Of a DNA stretch of 64,000 bases, positions 59,001 to 64,000 are shown one piece after another. Made by a program: the position numbers and the translations under genes. Below the pieces are notes generated by a model. It was given only the letters and a program-made list of their open reading frames with translations. It searched no databases and was not told where the DNA came from. This stretch comes from Morella rubra (taxonomy: Eukaryota > Streptophyta > Magnoliopsida > Fagales > Myricaceae). Every line of letters begins with the position of its first letter. Position 1 is the first letter of the stretch. The stretch spans positions 17,505,011-17,569,010 of the forward strand of contig CM025856.1 of the NCBI GenBank assembly GCA_003952965.2, in the 5' to 3' direction.

Positions 59001-60211
59001 GACACTTGAACCGGTAGACGGAGGTAGTTGTCGAGGTGGGAGGATCGGATGGCTTCGGCGGGAGGGAAGGATTGGAGAGAAGGAGAGAGGACGATCATTA
59101 CCATTGCCGCGAAGAAGAAGCCAGAGAACTTCATAATCCAGAGCATCTTCACCGCGTGAATCCCCCTCCGCTTCTTCTTCTTGGACTTGAAATCGAACCA
59201 ATCTGCTAGAACGGAAGAGAGGAACGCTAGGGTTCCTTTAATGTCCGCCAGACTTTTAGCAAATAAATGAGACCGGACAAATACACACAGAGAACCCAAA
59301 AAAAAAAAAAAAGCTCTTCGATTCGATACTTGCTACTTTTTTTTATTAAATCAAACGATGGATGCCGTGGGAACGAAGCGAACTCGAGGAAGAGAGTCCT
59401 TGAAGAAGAAATGAAGAAGGAGAATCCTCCATCAACCGACCCGGGCGCAGGATAAAGCCCGTTTCTTACAATGCGCCGCCACCGCTCTCTACTCCCCCGC
59501 TTCTCCCTCACACTCTCTCCCCTTGCTCAGAGGTGGAAGAGGAGGCAGCGGTACAAGTAGAGAGAGACTGAAGGAGGGAGAGAGAAGACGGATTGACGAA
59601 GAGAGAGAGAGAGACCTTTTCTTTTCCAGTTTGCGTTTTCCACCGTAGAAATCCACGGCCGAACACGATTATAAATATTTTTCAAGAGGTAATTTATATA
59701 ATCATTGCTCCGTGTGTGTGTGTTTTTTTTCCCTCTCAATATAGCTCCGTATTTTAATGAGTGGGTAATTTCTTATTTGTATTATTCAATGCGTACATTG
59801 TGGTGGCAGAGCCTTGTAGAAGGAAAGAACCAGCTGTCCTTGTCTTCTGTCACAATGACGATTGCGCCCCGGTCCTACTCTACTGCACTTGGATGTATGC
59901 ACGCGTCACTCATTCTTCTGTTTCTGTGCATGTTTTTTGTGTTCTGTTTTGTGACTGGGTCAAAACCCAATCCCCCACCCGGTGCCGTTAAATGGTGTGT
60001 GATCCGGGTTTGCGACCCACCCGATTAGCTTCCAAAAGGGATAGAGATCCCCATCATACTACCTTATCAATAAGGGTCCGAGGCTCTATCCAGTCCATGA
60101 TTGTGTTACGCCAACAAAAGAAAAACGATAATGGCGCAACAGACCTCCTGTGGGGTTGATTCTGACTTTTTTTTTTAAATTTTTTTTATTTATTCATTCC
60201 TTTCACATTCT
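56089..60211. repeat. Right arm (A') of the large inverted repeat
   Basis: Mirror of 48004-52125. It runs directly into the 1,000-N gap at 60213, so its true outer end is unknown. Confidence 0.95.
58045..59146 (-). pseudogene. Mirror copy of the GATL gene, frameshifted
   Basis: This is the inverted copy of the gene at 49068-50171. It lacks one CTG codon (Leu171, giving 'EQPNYARNY') and has one extra C in the run before the codons for 'RRFSGTFK' (near 58440). That shifts the frame, so the protein from the ATG at 59146 diverges at residue 236 and ends early, at 58304. Elsewhere it is practically identical. Such changes in a mirror copy beside an assembly gap point to uncorrected read errors rather than a genuine paralogue. 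Confidence 0.85.
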
Positions 60212-60212
60212 T

Positions 60213-61212
60213 NNNNNNNNNNNNNNNNNNNNNNNNNNNNNNNNNNNNNNNNNNNNNNNNNNNNNNNNNNNNNNNNNNNNNNNNNNNNNNNNNNNNNNNN
60301 NNNNNNNNNNNNNNNNNNNNNNNNNNNNNNNNNNNNNNNNNNNNNNNNNNNNNNNNNNNNNNNNNNNNNNNNNNNNNNNNNNNNNNNNNNNNNNNNNNNN
60401 NNNNNNNNNNNNNNNNNNNNNNNNNNNNNNNNNNNNNNNNNNNNNNNNNNNNNNNNNNNNNNNNNNNNNNNNNNNNNNNNNNNNNNNNNNNNNNNNNNNN
60501 NNNNNNNNNNNNNNNNNNNNNNNNNNNNNNNNNNNNNNNNNNNNNNNNNNNNNNNNNNNNNNNNNNNNNNNNNNNNNNNNNNNNNNNNNNNNNNNNNNNN
60601 NNNNNNNNNNNNNNNNNNNNNNNNNNNNNNNNNNNNNNNNNNNNNNNNNNNNNNNNNNNNNNNNNNNNNNNNNNNNNNNNNNNNNNNNNNNNNNNNNNNN
60701 NNNNNNNNNNNNNNNNNNNNNNNNNNNNNNNNNNNNNNNNNNNNNNNNNNNNNNNNNNNNNNNNNNNNNNNNNNNNNNNNNNNNNNNNNNNNNNNNNNNN
60801 NNNNNNNNNNNNNNNNNNNNNNNNNNNNNNNNNNNNNNNNNNNNNNNNNNNNNNNNNNNNNNNNNNNNNNNNNNNNNNNNNNNNNNNNNNNNNNNNNNNN
60901 NNNNNNNNNNNNNNNNNNNNNNNNNNNNNNNNNNNNNNNNNNNNNNNNNNNNNNNNNNNNNNNNNNNNNNNNNNNNNNNNNNNNNNNNNNNNNNNNNNNN
61001 NNNNNNNNNNNNNNNNNNNNNNNNNNNNNNNNNNNNNNNNNNNNNNNNNNNNNNNNNNNNNNNNNNNNNNNNNNNNNNNNNNNNNNNNNNNNNNNNNNNN
61101 NNNNNNNNNNNNNNNNNNNNNNNNNNNNNNNNNNNNNNNNNNNNNNNNNNNNNNNNNNNNNNNNNNNNNNNNNNNNNNNNNNNNNNNNNNNNNNNNNNNN
61201 NNNNNNNNNNNN
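60213..61212. other. Assembly gap of 1,000 N
   Basis: Exactly 1,000 unknown bases, the usual fixed-size scaffold gap. Reading frames that appear to cross it are meaningless. Confidence 1.
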
Positions 61213-63205
61213 CATTGTTCAATTTAAACCACAAACTTACGAATTATCTAGACTGACTTTATATCAAATTACGAATATATTACACTTTACACTATGTGCT
61301 ATAATTTGACCATTAAAGTTATGTCATGTCTTGTTTTCTTATTAATTTTAACCGTGAGATTTTAACTTGAACATAAAGTATGAAAATATTAGTGCAAGTT
61401 AAAGAGGTAAAATTTTGGATGCAAATAGTATAATAAGTGGGAGTTAGAAAGAGAAAATTATTTTATTTTGACATCCCAGAGATATTTGTGTAATTGGCTG
61501 AGTAAGTATAAATTTCAGCTTCGTCTTGGCTGGCCATAATTTTGTTGCTTCAAATTGAATGTGTGTATGAATGGCTATCGAGAATGGTTAGGAGAAAAAA
61601 CACAAGAAAAGAACATTTTGTTATATGTTTGAGAATAAAAATTTTGATCTTAATAAAATAACTACACAAAATTTTTTATCTTCCATCAAATAATTACTTT
61701 TCACTCTAAATAAATATAAAAAAATTCATTTAAATCATCTTATTTATTTTATTTTCGTAACTTCAGTCAAATAAAATTTTATCAATCAAACACCAAATTT
61801 CTTTCAAAAATATTATACGTGGCAGGTGGATGTCACGTCACCTCCAATAATAAGCTTATACACACTTGCCAAGTCGCATGAGTCAAATCGTCCGTTCACG
61901 CTTCAGTGAATCGATTGAACTCGCTATTATCGACTGCGAAGAAAAAACGTACCCTCTTTCCCAACAGTAGGGTACGTCTTGATCGTCTTCCGGCACAGTA
62001 GAAGCATTCTCAAAATTTAATTGCAGAATATTAATAAATTAATCAAGAAATTGAATAAATAAATAAATAAAAAGGAGCTTGCAGCTCTCAAGCGAAACCA
62101 AAAGCGACAAAAGAGATATATCCATCCCCTCCTGCCCTATGCAAGACCTTTCCCAATCCTCTCTTGCTGTCCATGGTGGGTGTTTTAGGCGGTGGGGGCA
62201 CTCTCTCTATTTTCGGATGGCCGCCGAAGATGACGAGTTTAGCTCTGACGGAGATTCGAGTTTTTGAAACTTGTTTGTACGTATCACTGTCCCGCGGAAG
62301 ATGAGGTTTACCACAATCTCTTAGTAGCAGACGGCAGCCTTTTATTTCTTTTACTTCACATAGCTTTTCGTCTCCTTCACTGCTGGAAGTTCTCCAAAAA
62401 TCTTGTCTGATCGTTGAGAACACGAAGCAAAAGAAGGAATTTTAAGCTTTCAAAATTCGGGATAAAGATGGCATCAGTATCCTCTGTAATTTCGTATTCA
62501 CGATATAATTTAGAGAGATAAACCGAGCAGGTATACTGGACGTGTGTAGGGTTATTATTGGAGATGATGTGGGTTCGTCTGCTGTTCAAGAAATTTTTTT
62601 TGAACTCCCGAACCCCAAGTGATGGAGGGATTAAAAAATGAATGGTTTAAAGTTCAGGAATCCCGGTGGAACGAAGTAAAACATAGGACTATTTTGGAAA
62701 AAGTTTAAACCTACGGATTAATTAAGCTAATTAACAAATTGAGGTTTACAGCTTGTCAAATTCTAATTTACATAGTATTTACTAAATTAAAATTTTAACA
62801 TTTAAAATTTTATCATCGTTATAATTCTCTCTCTCTCTTCACTTTTTTATAAATTTTTTTTACTTTTTTATTTTATTTTTTACTAACTTTTTCATTCTCT
62901 TTTTTCACCTTTTTTTCAACTCTTAATTTTAACTTAAAATTTTACTCCCAAACACTATAATTAGTTTACTTAAAACAAAAAAAAAAATTTAACAATCCCT
63001 TTGTGAGAGGGTAAAAATGTTGTCTCATATTGCAAAAAGTCATAAATGTGGGTAATTAATATAACATAGTTGAATCCAAATTTTAGATATAAGTTTTTTT
63101 ATATTGAGTGATGTCCATATATACTATATTATATGCTTGGGTTCACAAAAGTGTTTATCTCCCCAACAATTATCCTCAATAACACAAAAGTCTTTCTTCC
63201 TATAA
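61213..63205. other. Intergenic, no gene recognised
   Basis: AT-rich DNA. A GC-richer patch at 62079-62423 has open frames on both strands (62 residues plus, 111 residues minus), but none matches a family I know and codon use is not convincing. 61250-61400 shares wording with the MITE-like patches elsewhere in the window. Confidence 0.5.
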
Positions 63206-63591
63206 CAAGAAAATAAATTTTTCACTACAAACTACTATAGGTGATTCACTTTGAACCATCATGTTTAAGGCATTACACTCACAAACTACTCATCTTTAAC
63301 ACATTGAATCTTTTGTTTAATTTTTTTTATGAAAATCAACTTTTTAAAAAAATAAAATAAAATGATGATTATACTTGTAAATGTAACCTACTAGTCACAT
63401 GATTTTGATTTTTAAGGGCATAATAGTCATTTCATTTTAAAAAAAAATCAAATTCTGTATAATTTGACAGAAAAAATAGAAGAAATATGTCAGAGATGAA
63501 TAATTTAGAAGTACAATGTCTCAACAGTATTAGTTTAAGGTACACAATATAAAACAAGTAATAATTTAGACATAAAAAATGTATTTTCCCA
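63206..63591. mobile_element. Small inverted-repeat element (MITE-like)
   Basis: The left end (from about 63206: AAGAAAATAAATTTTTCACTA) and the reverse complement of the right end (from 63590: GGGAAAATACATTTTTTATG) align for about 120 bases, with shared words such as 'CATGTTTAAGGCATTACAC' against 'CTGTTGAGACATTGTAC' and 'ACTCATCTTTAACACATT' against 'ATTCATCTCTGACATATT'. No protein is encoded and a target duplication could not be fixed. Confidence 0.5.
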
Positions 63592-64000
63592 TTATTATTA
63601 GTTGCACTTCTCGTGGCAAGTTACAAAGCCCCATGATATGATGCTCGTTTGTAATATGTCTAAAAGCTTAATTGGCAGACGGCTGCCCACTTTATCGTAT
63701 GGTCCGCTTTTCTCCCTCTCACATCTTTTAACCATATCAGAAATTGATTTTCAAATAATTTTTTCATCTTCCTTTTCTCATCCCGAGACACAGACTCTAG
63801 TACTAGCACAATCGTCCCACGGATTGGCTTGGACTTTCTGCAGTATTCTGAAACATGAATTCTGCCTTCAGGTAAATCCAAAAGATAACAGTAATAAAAC
63901 GACCAAAACATATTTCTTATTTGACCAGTTCTCTGATTGAACAACAGTATCTGGTCCATAGCATTCGACAAGTAGAATTCACAACATATAAGAGAGCTTC
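63592..64000. other. Window end, unrecognised
   Basis: Overlapping open frames on both strands (63602-63971, about 100-112 residues) lack a recognisable family. They could be part of a gene that continues past the window, but there is no positive support. Confidence 0.4.

Noticed and set aside
60150-61256. Long open frames on both strands across the gap
   Set aside because: They consist almost entirely of unknown residues from the 1,000-N gap.
62079-62423. Open frames on both strands in a GC-richer patch
   Set aside because: No recognisable domain in any frame, and no splice or codon pattern that favours one strand.
1-64000. CRISPR arrays, tRNA or rRNA genes, riboswitches
   Set aside because: No regularly spaced direct repeats with unique spacers, no cloverleaf with matching A and B boxes and no rRNA stretches were seen; the genome is a plant nuclear one.

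Overview
This window is nuclear DNA of a flowering plant, probably a woody eudicot. The signs are AT-rich intergenic DNA, GT-AG introns, plant-only gene families (GATL glycosyltransferase, LLM-type B-GATA factor, UPF0496, linker histone H1), plant LTR elements with tRNA-Met-type primer sites, and many hAT- and MULE-like DNA elements. There are no operons, phage or CRISPR arrays. Host genes are few and small; most of the window is transposon-derived or plain AT-rich spacer.

Layout. 1-5.0 kb: a fossil Ty3/gypsy gag on the minus strand, split by a 4.04 kb decayed hAT transposon with near-matching 8-bp target duplications. 7.6-8.3 kb: a three-exon B-class GATA factor. 9.5-10.3 kb: a two-exon protein with a mitochondrial-type N-terminus, downstream of a palindromic G-box. 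11.9-12.5 kb: a proline-rich cell-surface protein with decapeptide repeats. 15.0-16.7 kb: a non-autonomous DNA element with long inverted ends. 17.1-19.8 kb: a histone H1 pseudogene. 20.1-25.3 kb: a gag-only Ty1/copia-type LTR element with matching 5-bp target duplications. 26.6-28.1 kb: a frameshifted UPF0496 gene on the minus strand. 29.4-33.7 kb: two more copies of the H1-locus flanking DNA, one carrying an intact histone H1 gene. 36.0-36.4 kb: a small basic plant protein gene, apparently disrupted. 36.4-48 kb: gene-poor, with a 9-bp-TSD foldback element at 38.4 kb.

48-60.2 kb is a large inverted repeat. A GATL galacturonosyltransferase-like gene sits in the left arm, and a near-identical, frameshifted mirror copy sits in the right arm, which runs into a gap of exactly 1,000 N. 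The spacer is C-poor and noisy and contains a second, degraded inverted repeat. This pattern looks more like an assembly artefact from an uncorrected folded long read than a natural palindrome. 61.2-64 kb is intergenic, with a small inverted-repeat element at the end.

The genes do not form one pathway. The main biological stories are the partial triplication of the histone H1 locus, with decay of one copy and related insertions in two, the nested transposon history, and the gag-only LTR element. Identities rest on reading the sequence; no database search or alignment program was run.
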